The notes below the pieces were generated by a model. That model saw only the letters and a program-made list of their open reading frames with translations. It had not been told where the DNA came from and did no database searches. Made by a program: the position numbers and the translations under genes. From Cannabis sativa (taxonomy: Eukaryota > Streptophyta > Magnoliopsida > Rosales > Cannabaceae), in assembly GCF_029168945.1 (NCBI RefSeq), contig NC_083606.1:15588041-15652040 (forward strand): 64,000 nucleotides of DNA, in the 5' to 3' direction. This document shows, piece by piece, positions 1 to 11,711 of this stretch. Every line of letters begins with the position of its first letter. Position 1 is the stretch's first letter.

Positions 1-7
1 ATTTCAG

Positions 8-100
8 TCAAAGAGATTTAGAGGGAAAGGAAGTACCAATTGGAGTGAAAAAAAGCATGAACAGTTGAGCAATCTGAGCAAAAATCCTCAAACTATTCAT
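8..100 (-). other. Possible 5' end of a coding exon, unrecognised
   Basis: A short minus-strand frame starts at an ATG at 98-100 and ends at a stop near position 8. It encodes about 30 residues beginning MNSLRIFAQIAQLFMLFF, hydrophobic enough to resemble a signal peptide. The frame is also open upstream, to about 271. A splice donor could lie inside it, with the rest of a gene outside the window. I recognise no family, and the match to a signal peptide may be chance. Confidence 0.15.
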
Positions 101-281
101 GGCTGTGAAGTACAAACCAGTAAAGGATGATAATTTTTGGTAAAGATGGGAATATGGGTTGGTGAGGTGGACCAAAATCAAAGGGGTATAACGGACAAAT
201 AACAACACCTTCAATGAATACCACTGTTTCTTCTTCTTCAGGTGTACCACCATTAAACAACGAATATACAATACTTTTTAC

Positions 282-351
282 ACTTTTCTCCCTCTCTCTC
301 TTTACAACTCAAACCTCTGCTCTTCATCTCCATCTCTTTCTTTCTTTCTCG

Positions 352-387
<36 letters not shown>
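282..387. repeat. CT-rich tract and (TA)n microsatellite
   Basis: A pyrimidine-rich CT/CTTT tract at about 282-360 runs directly into a perfect TA repeat at 361-387. Such tracts are common in plant promoters and 5' UTRs, but no gene was recognised next to it. Confidence 0.9.
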
Positions 388-864
388 GCTGATGCTCTCT
401 TTCGAAAGTTGGAAACTTTTCTCTTGCAAAAGAGATTGTCTTTCTGTTAAAATAGTATGCAAGAAAACTAATTCAAGAAGAAGAAGAAAGCAAGAGAGTG
501 GGGTTTGGGATTTGATCGAAAATGATTAATGGGTCTTGTATAAAAGAGTATCTGTTGTAACTCGTTTGGTGAAAGCTTTGTCTTCATTGGTTTCCTTCAT
601 TTATATATGTGGATGGAGTTTCGCTTTTCTTTCTTTTTCTATTTTTCTGTGTCGACTGGTGTTGTTTTTTGAGTTCGTATACTTAGACCAATAAATTTCA
701 ACTGCATAAAATACAAAAAATATTAAAATAAAGGTTTTAAATTAAAGAAACTGCAATAAGTGATGGTGCAATCCCCACTCGCAACCTTTTCGTCCTCTCG
801 TTTGAAGAAATTGCATAATGAGTATGTTTTTATTTAACTATTTTCTTTTACAGATGTTTTTTAA
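388..864. other. Spacer without recognisable gene
   Basis: Mixed-composition DNA that becomes AT-rich after about 690. Only very short frames are present. The GA-rich stretch around 475-500 and the CT-rich tract before it could belong to an untranslated leader, but no coding region follows. Confidence 0.5.
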
Positions 865-1399
865 TAATTTACAGTAAATAAATATTTAAGTTTAACTTTT
901 AATTATAAATAAATATTTAAATTTTAATTTTTAGCCGTAGAATTAAAATCACTTGTAAAAAATTGGTATTCCATAATATATTAAATCAATCCAAATGTAC
1001 CAACTCAACTAATTATTTTTCTTAAATACTACAATTTATTTTTTTCCTTAAAATACTCTCAAATAAATTGATGTGTCATATTTAGATTGATTTAATACAC
1101 TATGATATACTATTTTTTAACTGGAGATTTTGATTCTTAGTCGTAATAATACACTATTAAGTATTATGTAAATTGCCACTTGTCAATTCCTGAATGGTCC
1201 AAGTTATTAAATTTTTAATTTTTTTAAAAAAATAATTTAAATATACCAATAAAAAAATCACACGTTAATAATGACTTAATATTTAACGGTTAGGAACCTA
1301 CAGAGTTTCAAAAATATTACTTAGTATTACCGTCAAAAATTAAACTTAGATATTTATTTACAACTGAAAGTTAAACTTAACTATTTATGCCGCAAATTA
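865..1399. mobile_element. Candidate inverted-repeat (MITE/MULE-like) element
   Basis: The left end (865-900) reads outward as TAATTTACAGTAAATAAATA and the reverse complement of the right end begins TAATTTGCGGCATAAATAG. Both are followed by AAGTTTAACTTT. The ends are therefore imperfect terminal inverted repeats around about 535 bp of non-coding AT-rich DNA. A 17-bp string, TGTTTTTTAATAATTTA, occurs just left of the element and again at about 1430. No clean target duplication was found, so the boundaries are approximate. Confidence 0.4.
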
Positions 1400-2160
1400 C
1401 TCTTTTTTAAAATTATTTTCGTTCACAATTGTTTTTTAATAATTTAGTCACGTACAACATTTTTTCTAATAGGTTAGTCTCATACAATTTCTTATAAATA
1501 TATGATAATTTGCTCCTTGTATAGAATTTTGAATTTAATATGTCCTAAAAAAATTTTAAAATAATTTACATTATCTAAAATAAATTTTAAAATAGTTAGT
1601 TAAACACTTTAAAAAAATTTAAAAAATTAGTGTGCAGTTGAGTATTTCAACCTTGTTTTGTACACTTTAATTTTTTTTAGAAATTGATGGGATGCATGGT
1701 ATAATTATAATATCCATCATCCTATCAAAAACTTAGTTAAGGTAAAAACGTTTATAATAATAATAATTTAGGTAAAAAATAGCAAAGTTTAGTTAATGTT
1801 TATGTAATAAGTTTAATTTAATTAGTTTGATTTAATATTTTAATTAATTGTTTATTGTTAATTTTGTGTAGATGTTTATTTGTGGTGATACCGTTTAAAA
1901 AATTTTGAGACACTATATTAGACTTGGTAATCTATTTAAATTTTTTATTCAATATTTAAAAAATTTAGAAAAAATTTAAGTTTTTCGCATTGTTAATTTC
2001 AATTATGTTTAGGTATTAGTGTGATATTGTTCGAGTAAGATTTTAATTTAATATTTTAAATATTTTATTAGTATCGGGTTCATTGTGTTGATTGAAGAGT
2101 GCACAAGTTGCTATCTTTATTTAAAAAGGTATAATTACTAAAACTTTAAAAATCTTTATT
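1400..2160. other. AT-rich spacer, nothing recognised
   Basis: Very AT-rich sequence with no frame above about 60 codons and no recognisable repeat. Its right-hand part may belong to the CACTA relic that follows, but no CACTA terminus was found. Confidence 0.5.
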
Positions 2161-2165
2161 TAGTG

Positions 2166-2326
2166 GAGTTTGAATATCTTAGATATTCATCGGTAGTTAA
2201 GGTTTTGCGATTAATTATATTGTGGTCGGATAGGTAGAATGTGCATCTTAGATGAGTTTGAATATCTTAAATATTCATCCGTAGTGAAGTAGATTTTGCG
2301 AATACATGTACTACGGTCGGATTAGT
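2166..2326 (+). repeat. Two imperfect direct repeats upstream of the CACTA transposase relic
   Basis: A roughly 70-bp unit containing GAGTTTGAATATCTT, a GATATTCATC-like core and GGTCGGAT occurs at 2166-2235 and again at 2254-2326. It lies about 300 bp upstream of the transposase relic and is probably part of that element's 5' region. Confidence 0.6.
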
Positions 2327-2605
2327 GGATAATTTTGTATTGTTAATATTATTTCTTATTTTTTGTAGTGTTTTATGTGTTTTGTTTATTATTTATTCGT
2401 GTTTAAAATTTTCAAGAACGTCCGATTACAGTCGTCATGCTGTTAAAATTTTGGTAGAATTATGATAAATTCACTAAAAATACATAAATTTTACTAAAAT
2501 TTATAAATATGAGGTAACTAATTTAACTAATTATTTTCTACACATATTCAAACAAATAATTGAATAAAGTATCTTTTTAGAAGTTTTAAAATTGATAGAA
2601 ATTAG

Positions 2606-3042
2606 ATGAGTGCCAATAGATTATCACCGTTGTATAATCAAGGTGTTGATAATTTCTTAGACTTTTGTCAAAAGTATGCGAAAAATTCTAATTTGTCCTT
2701 GTCTTAAATGTGGTAACATGGAGTGTATGGACATTACTAAGATAAAGAAGCATTTTTTCAAGAATAAAATAGACAAGGGTTATAAGGTTTGGGTTCACCA
2801 CGGGAAAAAGATTAGATTCTGGGCGAGGGAACGTCCAAGTTTAATAAGGTTAAGGGTATTAATTTTGACTATGATGATGATCACATTCCAAAAATGATAG
2901 GAGATGCACAATTTGAATAAAATATCGATCCATCAAAATTTTAATGTTTTGTAGAAGATGTCGAGAAGCCTATTTACACTAATTGTAATAGGTTTACTAA
3001 ATTATTGACACTTATTAGATTATACAATATAAAAGTAAAATA
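2606..3042 (+). pseudogene. CACTA (En/Spm) TNP2-type transposase N-terminus, broken
   Basis: The first frame, from the ATG at 2606, encodes the start of a transposase-associated domain (YNQGVDNFLDFCQKY). It then stops, and the domain continues in another frame from 2676 with ICPCLKCGN and a YKVWVHHGK segment, which together give the Cys/His pattern of that plant domain. Further on, about 2950-3042, VEDVEKPIYTN and FTKLLTLIRLYNIK match the stretch that normally follows in TNP2 proteins. There is at least one frameshift near 2675-2690, plus several stops. The DDE catalytic region and the element ends are missing. This is an old, inactive fragment. Confidence 0.75.
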
Positions 3043-3055
3043 ATGGACTAACACC

Positions 3056-3837
3056 TTCATAAGTGGGATAAACAATCACCACACACCCATGGGTCAAATT
3101 AGTCTAGGGGTAGATGACACTATCTCCACCATAAACATAATGACATTCTCAAAAGTAGATGAGGACATCCACACAAGACTATGACTACCCACAACATACA
3201 AGGGCTCTTGGGGTGGTCACGCCAAGATGACAATTGACACCCTCCTTAGGTTGGCTCTCGGGGGTGTCACCCCCAAGTGTTATCTTCTATTCCTGAAGGT
3301 GGTCAACGACCGTGTCACACTCTTAGGAGACCCTTATCGTTAGTGACTAGCTCAAATGTTCAAATCCCACAAGAAGCTTAAAGATAGTTATAAACCCACA
3401 AAAATAGCGGGATATTATCACAAAAATCAAACTTCAACTACCTTTGAAAATTAAGGAGATGGTTGAGATAGCTCTGCCTTTGTCGCGTCTCCTAAAGCGA
3501 GAAGCACTGAATTTTCCCCTATAAAAGGGGTCACACATGACTTGGGAAAGGGATCCTCAATATTGAGCACTTAAAGAAAAAAATACTATTTTATTCTTTG
3601 CATTCAAGAGCTTGTTCTTAACTTTTGCAACCCTGATTAATAAAACACAAGGGGAGTAGGCTATTAGCGATATCTGGGACCAAACCTCTTTAAATTCAAG
3701 TATCTTTCTTTACATTTATTACAAATTTCAGTATCATTAATTACATTTATTGTCACAATTTTAGTCTAAATCTCATTTATTACGACTCTGTATCGGCTGG
3801 CTAAAAATCCAGTCAATAGTACTCTACCATTTAATCT
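3056..3837 (+). mobile_element. LTR fragment, probably Tat-like gypsy
   Basis: Non-coding sequence with an LTR-like layout. It has a TATAAAAG box at 3520-3527 and then, near 3650, GGGAGTAGGCTATTA followed by GACCAAACCTCT. A related block occurs in reverse orientation at about 27785-27830, next to another Tat-like relic. No LTR partner, TSD or primer site could be placed, so the lineage is inferred from that similarity. Confidence 0.45.
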
Positions 3838-4512
3838 CATTTAGCCAAGCTTGAAGGAAATTATCGTTTCGCTTGTATATATTTATAGAAGCTATAGATT
3901 CCGTATCTATGATTTGCTCTCCCACTCAATTGTACTATCCTGTTCCCAAGATGTACGTATTTGGAAGATCCATTTGGTTAACTTTAATAAACAAGTCAAA
4001 GAATATAAATAATACACTTGAACCTGAACCACACCATGTCAGGATTGAGATCATTGCTTTAAGATCAACTAAGTGATATTTACTTAGAAAAGATATTATC
4101 GTAAGTTTATGATATCTTTTCTATGTGAATATCGGTCTAGTACGATGTATACAGTACATTTAATTAAAGCTTACATTACCAATACCTTTGAAAAGACATA
4201 CCACTATCTAAGTGTAAGCAAACCAATTTATTGATTATCGTATCAGTGTAAATTCTGTGTACTGATAAATCATGAAAATAATTTTAATCACATAATCTTG
4301 ACTATTTTCCACTATGATGACAACACAAAAATCATAAATAACAATGTGATAAGGATTTAAAAGAATTTATATATCAAACAAATGACCATGAAGCAAATAT
4401 GTAAAACAAGCATTATATTAAACAAGTAATAAAATACTTTTATTCCTTTATTGATAAATAAAATGTCTGATAATATTGAAATATGATTTTAGTTAGGGCA
4501 CCAAATCCAACA
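3838..4512 (-). mobile_element. Diverged Angela-type LTR fragment
   Basis: This stretch aligns by eye with the LTRs of elements A, B and C later in the window. Shared landmarks are CATTTA followed by AAGCTTGAAGG, AAGCTATAGATTCC, CTCCCACTCAATTG and the terminal CCAACA at 4507-4512. It is much more diverged than the other copies and has lost the other half of the LTR. It abuts the Tat-like relic directly. Confidence 0.7.
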
Positions 4513-6060
4513 TGACAATGAGAGTTGGTTATCATAATGTCACAAAGCAAGGATGTCCTAGTTATCTTTGACCCACTTTACAACGTTTTATTTTACTCTG
4601 GGAGGAAAGTTCTTACCTATTCGAATCACTTTGGTATGGTATGTGTCAATGAAGTAAACTTCTTCAACATCTTCATTGGATCTCTTTACTCTTTCAACCC
4701 TGATTTGCGGATCTAGTTCATCTTCTCTGTAGATCACCCCAAGTGCCAGTTGGGCTGGTGCCTCAAGATTTGTCTCTTCTTCCAAGGCTTTTTCATCGAC
4801 CATAAAGATTGTTTTAGAAAAAATATTGTGACACTTTCATGCGCTCTTCTAATAATATTTTACAATGCCAATACAACCATGATCACAAGGAAATTTCATA
4901 CATAAGTGGCAGATGGAGGTGGCTGCTCACGAATTGACTAGGACAGGATATCCTAGCTAGTATTACATTGTATGCAGTATGAAAATCCACCACTATAATC
5001 TTGCAGTACTTGAACGCGGAATGAGTGTTACTCCTAGCTGGACCTACTTAGAGTGACTAGAATTTGGATCTTTCCCATTAGTAGTGGCAAATCTCCATTG
5101 AGTTCTTCTAGATAAATGGGACATTGAGCAAGGTTAACCTCAAGTCGGTCAATGGTCTAAAATGCAATTTTGAACAAAATTTTAACAAAACTCCCATTAT
5201 CTACTAGGATCTGGGACACTCTCTTGTTTGTGATTTCAAATTCAATCTCCAATGGATCATGATGTGTGAAATGTACATTCCGAGCATCCTCTTCAGTATA
5301 AGTAATGGGCAAGTTCATCATCTACGACCTTTGAGTTGGTGCTTGCACTAGGGCATAAACCTCTCCTCTATGTTTTAGCTCATTTAGATAGTTTTTCTAT
5401 GCATTTCAAGTAGTGCAGCTAATATGCGGACCCTCAAAGATGGTCACAGCATGGGCATCCATTGATGGTGGCGCTATCCTTAGCGGATTAAGATTTTGGG
5501 TCCCAGAGCTTGGATTGTTTAGGTTTGTTGAACAGGCAATATCCCTTGAGGGACTTGTGCTCTCGAAGCTTATGGATGACCACACACTGAGGAGGTCTAG
5601 CATGTCCTTACTGTTTGGGACTTACTTGTTGCCCTTGTACTATCAATTATCTTAGGTACTTAATCGATACCTTTATCTATTGGTGGAGATGGCCTAACTT
5701 GATCAGGTTATCCATCTTATCCTTCAACTGATTGCACTCTTTGATAGTGTGGTCTATGTCGTTATGATACTCACACCTCTTGTTCGAATCTCTATTGTTT
5801 TTCTCTCTAGTGAACAGTGGTGTCGGTTGCCCGATAAATGTTCTCTCTAGTGTGTACTGAGTTGGTGTATATGGTATATTGGAATTTGTATACCTCGTGA
5901 CTCCAAACTACTAGGAACCTAGACCATTGGGAACCCAAATCCCCGTGAATCTAGACCAATGGTAAACAAGCCTTTGCGAACCTAGATTCCTTGGACTTGC
6001 TTCAAGAGCTTACTCATTTCGTCTACCCTAATTCAGTATCTCAAACCTAGGCATTTTATG
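4513..6060 (-). pseudogene. Tat-like Ty3/gypsy gag-protease relic
   Basis: Read on the minus strand, this is a decayed gag-pol segment. Near 5790-5700 it encodes a zinc knuckle (CEYHNDIDHTIKEC) followed by QLKDKMDNLIK. Near 5450-5405 a VTIFEGPHIS motif corresponds to the IxGGPHIxG segment before the protease in Tat-lineage elements. Around 5310-5180 the protease region is present with several stops. The frame at 4588-4803 (71 residues, acidic, ending VIRIGKNFPP) resembles the linker before reverse transcriptase. No reverse transcriptase remains. Many stops and frameshifts show long inactivity. Confidence 0.65.
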
Positions 6061-6233
6061 GTTTGTGTAGAAAATTTTGTGTGGAACTTAGAATTGGTTT
6101 TGAATTTGTTTTTTTGTTTTTTTTTTATTGAAATTAATTATAACGTTTAGGGCTGAGGTGGTGAAAATCTGGTTATAAGAGGGTTAGGGAGTTTGTGTTT
6201 CGATATTGGTAATTGTTTAAGATGATAAATATG

Positions 6234-6264
<31 letters not shown>

Positions 6265-6700
6265 ATGTTTTGGTAGACTTTCATTCGAAGAATAATAAAA
6301 AGAAAAAGAAGGAGGGAGAGAGAGAGAGGTAAATGATTTTCTTTATTAATTAAATAGTATATAATTTAGTTTGTTTTTTTTTAATGGATTGGAAGTGACA
6401 AACGTATAAAAGACTAATATAAGTATTTAATTTATTAAAAAAATTAAAATAAATAATATATAAGTATATGAAATCGAAAATATTATAAATATTTACGGCA
6501 CAAATAAAAAAAAAAAGGATAGTTATACATACTCTTTGCAAATACATACATATACATCAATTTTGAAGCATGTAATGAATTTTCAAAGTGTGGTGACTAC
6601 CTTAAAAAAATTTATAAAATATTATTTTTGCTCTAATTTTAATATTTATACCATTAAAATACAATTTTTACATTTTAATAATTTTATTTTTATAAAAATA
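6061..6700. other. Low-complexity AT-rich spacer
   Basis: Contains poly-T runs (about 6240-6264), a short GA-rich run (about 6305-6330) and AT-rich DNA. Only spurious short frames are present. Confidence 0.6.
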
Positions 6701-7082
6701 AGGGTAAATAGGGGCATAAGTACCCAAAATTTTAAATTTGTAAGCGGAATAAACCCAATGTTTATTTTTAGCGGCATAAGTACCCAATGTTTGTAAAACT
6801 ATAATTTTCCTCCAGTTTTGTCAGTACAGACTCTGTTTTGAATATATTAAATGAACATTTAGAAGTAACTGATACTACATGCATGTTTAAGTCTAGAACC
6901 AATAATCGAGAATCTGGACCTTATATGTGGCTTGTCTAAGAAAATAATAGAGCTTGTACTGACAAAATTAGAAAAAATTTATAGTTTTATAAACATTGAG
7001 TACTTATGCTGCTAAAAATAAATATTGAGATTATGCCACTTACAAACTTAAAACTTTGGGTACTTATGCCACTATTTACCTT
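6701..7082. mobile_element. MITE with long terminal inverted repeats
   Basis: The left arm starts AGGGTAAATAGGGGCATAAG and the right arm ends with its near-reverse complement (CTTATGCCACTATTTACCTT). Similarity between the arms continues inward for about 110 bp, through GTACCCAA and the AAACATTG/CAATGTTT segments. The centre is non-coding. Long TIRs with no ORF suggest a MULE-type or similar non-autonomous element. A 9-bp target duplication could not be confirmed in the A-rich flanks. Confidence 0.7.
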
Positions 7083-7115
7083 AAAAAAATATTAAACCAA
7101 CAATAAGACAATATG

Positions 7116-7445
7116 CACTGCAAAAAAATATTACTTTTAGTGACAACTTTTTAGTCACAACATAAAGTTTTTGTGACTAAATGGACTTTTAGTCACAACA
7201 AAAACTTACTAGTGACTAAAACATAGTATTTAGTTACAAGTTGTCACTAATTTAGTTTAGTCACAACAAGTATTGTGACTAAAAACACATTTAGCCACAA
7301 CAAATTGTATTTTTTGTGACTAATATATTTAGCTACGGTCGACCTTTTAATAACAACATGAGAATAATAATTTATAATTAGTAATTTTTTTTTTTATTTT
7401 TAATCACAACAAAAATTGTAACTAAAAATAAAATTTTTTGTAATG
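7116..7445. mobile_element. Miniature CACTA element
   Basis: The left end CACTGCAAAAAAATATTAC and the reverse complement of the right end, CATTACAAAAAATTTTA, are both variants of the CACTACAA-type terminus. Inside are many copies of TTAGTCACAAC / GTTGTGACTAA in both orientations, as expected of subterminal transposase-binding repeats. The element is about 330 bp and non-coding. The flanking trinucleotides (ATG / ATA) agree at only 2 of 3 positions. Confidence 0.65.
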
Positions 7446-7900
7446 ATAAAAACACACCAACATGAAAGAAAAAAAAAAAAAAAAAAGAGAATTTCGTACG
7501 AAAAAAAAGAGAAAGAAACTTACGATCAGTTAAAATATTTTAAATTTGGTATTAGTAATTATATTTAGTGTTTTTTTAGTTATTTATGAAAAATGCCAAA
7601 TTAAAAAAAAATAAAAGTAAATAGTGACAATGACTTTCCAATATATTTGATACATCTCAACTACTGTAGGAACCATTACCTTTCAATTCCATTATTTATA
7701 TCTACTGCGTTTGCGTATAATTTTTTATTTAATATTGATAATCAGTATCTATATTCCTAACGTTGACATATATATTTATATAATATGTGTTCTTGTTTGA
7801 TTTATATATATATATGTTCTTACGTAGTAGTATATGTATAGGAGAAACAGTGTGTGCTCATCATCATATATAATAATGGCATTTTCATGCTTATGGTCGG
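7446..7900. other. AT-rich spacer
   Basis: A-rich and TA-rich sequence with no supported gene or element boundary. Confidence 0.5.
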
Positions 7901-8016
7901 CAACAATGATTTGTCACTTTGTTCACCAATGTGGTAGTTGTGATGTTTATATTATTTACAACAATGATTTATCACTTTGTTCACCAATTTGGTAGTTGTG
8001 ATGTTTATATTATTTA
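7901..8016 (+). repeat. Tandem duplication, 58 bp x 2
   Basis: Copies at 7901-7958 and 7959-8016 begin CAACAATGATTT and end GTTTATATTATTTA. They differ at two positions. The unit is non-coding. Confidence 0.9.
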
Positions 8017-8419
8017 TCGTGTAGTAACAAAATTCATAATCAAAAGTTGGAATATATTGAAATGGAAAATGAAAAAAAATTTAATGTGTCACCTTTCTTT
8101 ATCCTTGATTAGAAAACTTTTTCTTTTTCTTTTAGGTTGAGACAATCATAAATTTGTTTTGTTGTACATCTATATTCGCACATTAGTTATTTTGAATGAT
8201 GACCATGGTTGAGAGTTGATTATATTAGATTTATATTTGTACAAAATCAATTAAGTTGATTTTATATGTATCAAGATAATATTCATTGTTTCATTAATTA
8301 TATTTGATGATAAATTATGTAATAAAAATAAATATTTTATAAATTGTCAGATTTTGATTTATTAAATAAATGAGTTCTCAATTTGATTTTTTTAAATTAC
8401 TTGTCAAAATATTCTGACA

Positions 8420-8519
8420 ATTAATATAGTGAAGATACGAGTTAAATATCTCACCTATAAATTAATGTAGTGAAGATACGAGTTAAGTATTTCACCTATA
8501 AATTAATGTAGTGTACGAG
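8420..8519 (+). repeat. Tandem repeat, 41 bp x 2.4
   Basis: Units start ATTAATATAGTGAAGATACG (8420) and ATTAATGTAGTGAAGATACG (8461), with a partial third copy at 8502. The last unit runs into the 14-bp palindrome GAGCTTCGAAGCTC. It probably lies in the U3 region of the old LTR described next. Confidence 0.85.
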
Positions 8520-8539
8520 CTTCGAAGCTCACTACTCAT

Positions 8540-8790
8540 TCTATAAAAAAAAAATTATCTAAGGGAGTTAGAGAGAGCTTGAAAGCTCAAATACCCACGT
8601 GAACTAAGTTTTCTTTCTTTTTTTTTTGGTAGATTTAAAGATCGTGTAAGATCAAAGCTCAAAAAATTTCTAGTTAGAGGTATTTCAATCTTTTTCACAT
8701 TGCATATATATTTGATTTATTACGTATTTCATAGACAATCTATATGTTTCATGTTATTCATAGAAAATTCTAATAGTTGGTATCAGAGTA
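8540..8790 (+). mobile_element. Relic LTR 3' end with tRNA-Met primer site
   Basis: The sequence TTGGTATCAGAG at 8777-8788 is a typical initiator-tRNA-Met primer binding site, and it follows AT-rich DNA that would be the end of a plus-strand 5' LTR. The internal part of this element would continue past the insertion of element D, from 24104 on. No coding region of it was recognised, and no LTR start could be fixed. Confidence 0.4.
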
Positions 8791-9165
8791 AAATTATATA
8801 CTTTTATCTTGATTATATTCTGTGTTTATACCGCTATATATAAGACTCTATTTTTTTGTTATTTTCTTCGTTAAAGGATGAAGGAAAATTTTGATTTTTT
8901 ATAGTTTTAATACATATTGTTGTTAGGATTACTTTTTTTCATCAAATTCTAATATTTTTATGCAACTAAACGAATTTATATATATACATATAAAAAATCA
9001 TACATACAATTCTTATATATAGTATATATATTTATTTATATATATATGGATATATTTCAATGAATTAATGATTTTATATTACATATAATTGATTAGGATA
9101 CTTTATTCTATTTGTCCTATATATTTTTAAATAATAAAATCATAGTGCATGGTTGCATATATATA

Positions 9166-9759
9166 TGTTGTAATTCCAGCGGAAATAACATTGAGGATTC
9201 AATCATAAACCTGCAATAATCTCAACACTTGACAACAATAATGAACATAAACCAATTAATCAACACAATGAATCAAATCCGAAATCAAACAAAGAACAAC
9301 ACAAGATTTTATCCTGGTTCCGGTCCTAGAGATCAACATGATCCCTGGCCATACTCCAGCTGAGAAACATCACAAATTTTTCATTAATATGTGAATAAGA
9401 GAGTGTCAAAACGATTACAATAACCAGAGCAATCACAGCTCAGATGGTACTCGACACACACCAGAGAAAACAGTCACAGTTTTCTCTCTATCAACCCGAG
9501 TACACCCCTTGTTCTTGATCCTCTTCAAGAACAGAACTCTCAGCTTAGAACCCTAAGCAACTCACTCTAATCCTCTCTCTTATTCTCTCTCTTCTACCTT
9601 CTGTTCTCCTTTTTTAAAATGAAAAGACTAGACTTATATATAGGCCCCAACTCAAACAAGGATAGCACCAACTAACTAACTAACATAACCGAAAGTTAGT
9701 TAAGTTAGTTGGTTTAAATGAGTTAGATAATAAGTTGGTTTAGAGGATCAATTTCCACA
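9166..9759 (-). repeat. 3' LTR of element D
   Basis: Begins TGTTGTAATTCC and ends TTTCCACA on the plus strand. A TATATATAAG box (minus strand) lies at about 9634-9642. The polypurine tract (AAGGTGGAAATT on the minus strand) sits directly inside it at 9760-9771. Confidence 0.93.
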
Positions 9760-9771
9760 AATTTCCACCTT

Positions 9772-11677
9772 GATTCTCTAAAGCAATTTATCAGAGTCTT
9801 TTCACTGAAGTCTTGATAATGTGATATCTCGAAATGTTTAGCAAGAACCAATGTTCAGCAAACTGGGACAATGCTTCAGTTTACTGAATGTAAGAACCTT
9901 TGTTCCCATGTCAGCAGGGTTGTCACTTGTGTGCACCTTTTCCAATTCCAGAACCCTGTCCTAAATCTTTTCTCGAATCCAATACAATCTAATGTCAATG
10001 TGCTTGCTCTTCTCATGATATACAGGATTCTTGCACAAGTGAATAGATGACAGACTATCCGAATAGACTGTCCCTATGTCTTTGAGCAGTAGCAGCTAGT
10101 ATTCCTTGTAACCAAATAGCTTCCTTGAATGCTTCAGTGGTGGCCATGAATTCTGATTCAGTAGTTGACAGAGCCACCACTAGTTGTTGCTGTGATTTCC
10201 AACATATGTAGCTTTTGTTAACCATGAATACATAGGCAGTGTGCTCCTTCTATTGTCCCTATTTGATGCATAATCTGCATCAACATAGCCTTCTAACCTC
10301 ACATCAGATGTGTCTTTCTGATAGATCAGACCATACTTGATTGTCCCTTTCAAGTATCTAATCAGCCACTTCACAGCATTCCAATGCTCTAACCCAGGGT
10401 TTGCCATAAACCTACTCAAAACACTTAGAGCATGTGCTATATCAGGTCTAGTACTGACCATGATATACATTAGACATCCAACAGCCATAGCATATGGTAC
10501 ACCTCTCATATTTTCCCTTCCAGTTTCAGTTTTAGGGCAGTACTCATTAGACAACTTGAAGTGCCCTGCAAGTGGAACTGCAGTGGCCTTAGATGAATCT
10601 AAGTTAAACTTCTTGATCACCTTCTCAATGTAGCTTCTCTGAGTTAGCACCATCTTTCCTTCTTGCTTGTTCCTCATGACTTCAATCCCCAAAATTTTCT
10701 TGACTGCTCCCAAGTCCTTCATTTCAAATTCAGAGTTGAGTTTGTTCTTAATGACTTGTATTTCAGCCTTGTCCTTGCTGATGATCATGATATCATCAAC
10801 ATATAGTAATAAGTACACAACCTTAGGTGTCCCTAGTTCCTTGTAGTAAAGACAAGAGTCAAATTTTGACCTTGAAAAACCAATACTCTGAACAAATTGG
10901 TTAAACCTTTGATTCCATTGTCTAGGTGACTGTTTCAACCCATACAATGACCTTTTAAGCAGGCAAACCAGATCAGTTTTGCCATTTTCCACCTGAAAAC
11001 CAGGTGGTTGCTCCATGAATATCTCTTCATTCAGAAAACCATTTAAGAAGGCAGTTTTGACATCCAACTGCTCAACTTCCAAGTCATTGTGTGCAGCAAT
11101 GGCTAACATCATTCTAATGGTTTTGTACTTCACAACAGGTGAGAAGACATCTGTGTAATCAACTCCCTCAACCTGTGAATCCCTTAGCTACCAATCTAGC
11201 TTTATATCTAGGTGGTTCACCCTATGACATTCCCTCTTTTTCTTTGAACAACCATCTGCAGGAGACAACTTTCTTGTCTTTTGGTCTTGGCACCAGAATC
11301 CAAGTTCTATTCTTCTTCAAGGAATGCATCTCTTCTCCCATTGCAGCAAGCCATTTCTTCTTTGATTTGCATGCAATTGCTTCTTCATAGGTAGTTGGTT
11401 CAGGTTCACTCTCAGATTGTATCACAGCCAGGGCATAGGCTATCAAATCAGCTTCAACATACCTACTAGGAGGTCTAATTTCTCTCCTTGACCTGTCTCT
11501 AGCCAATTGATAGTTGGTCAAATCTGGTTGATCATCTTGACTGGTTTCCACCTCAGTTGTATCTGTACCAGCTTCAGTTGTGTCTGCACCCTGTGTTTCC
11601 ACCTCAAGAGATGTTCTTGCTTCTGGTGTGTGGGGTAAATCAATGGAGACTTCAATCTTTTCAGTGTTGATCTCCAA
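9772..11677 (-). pseudogene. Element D reverse transcriptase-RNase H, broken
   Basis: The longest open part (10180-11133, 317 residues) holds the copia reverse transcriptase with LDVKTAFLNG, YGLKQSPRQW and the catalytic YVDDIMI motif, then the start of RNase H (GYVDADYAS). The frame is lost near 10180. The RNase H remainder can be followed in other frames down to about 9880, including a KHIDIR segment. Upstream, 11222-11677 is the acidic linker between integrase and RT plus the WLAAMGEEMHSLKKNRTW segment. A stop or frameshift separates it from RT around 11140-11220. The enzyme would copy element RNA into DNA, but this copy cannot make it whole. Confidence 0.9.
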
Positions 11678-11711
11678 CTCAGCAAGGTCATCCCTGTTAG
11701 TACCTGCAACA

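Noticed and set aside
5413..5655. 80-codon plus-strand frame
   Set aside because: Opposite-strand shadow of the Tat-like relic, whose minus-strand motifs are recognisable.
8777..8788. TTGGTATCAGAG as part of a tRNA gene
   Set aside because: Only the primer-complementary end is present; no cloverleaf or A/B boxes nearby. The same holds for all other primer sites here.
11139..11390. Plus-strand frames inside element D
   Set aside because: Antisense shadows of reverse transcriptase and linker coding sequence.
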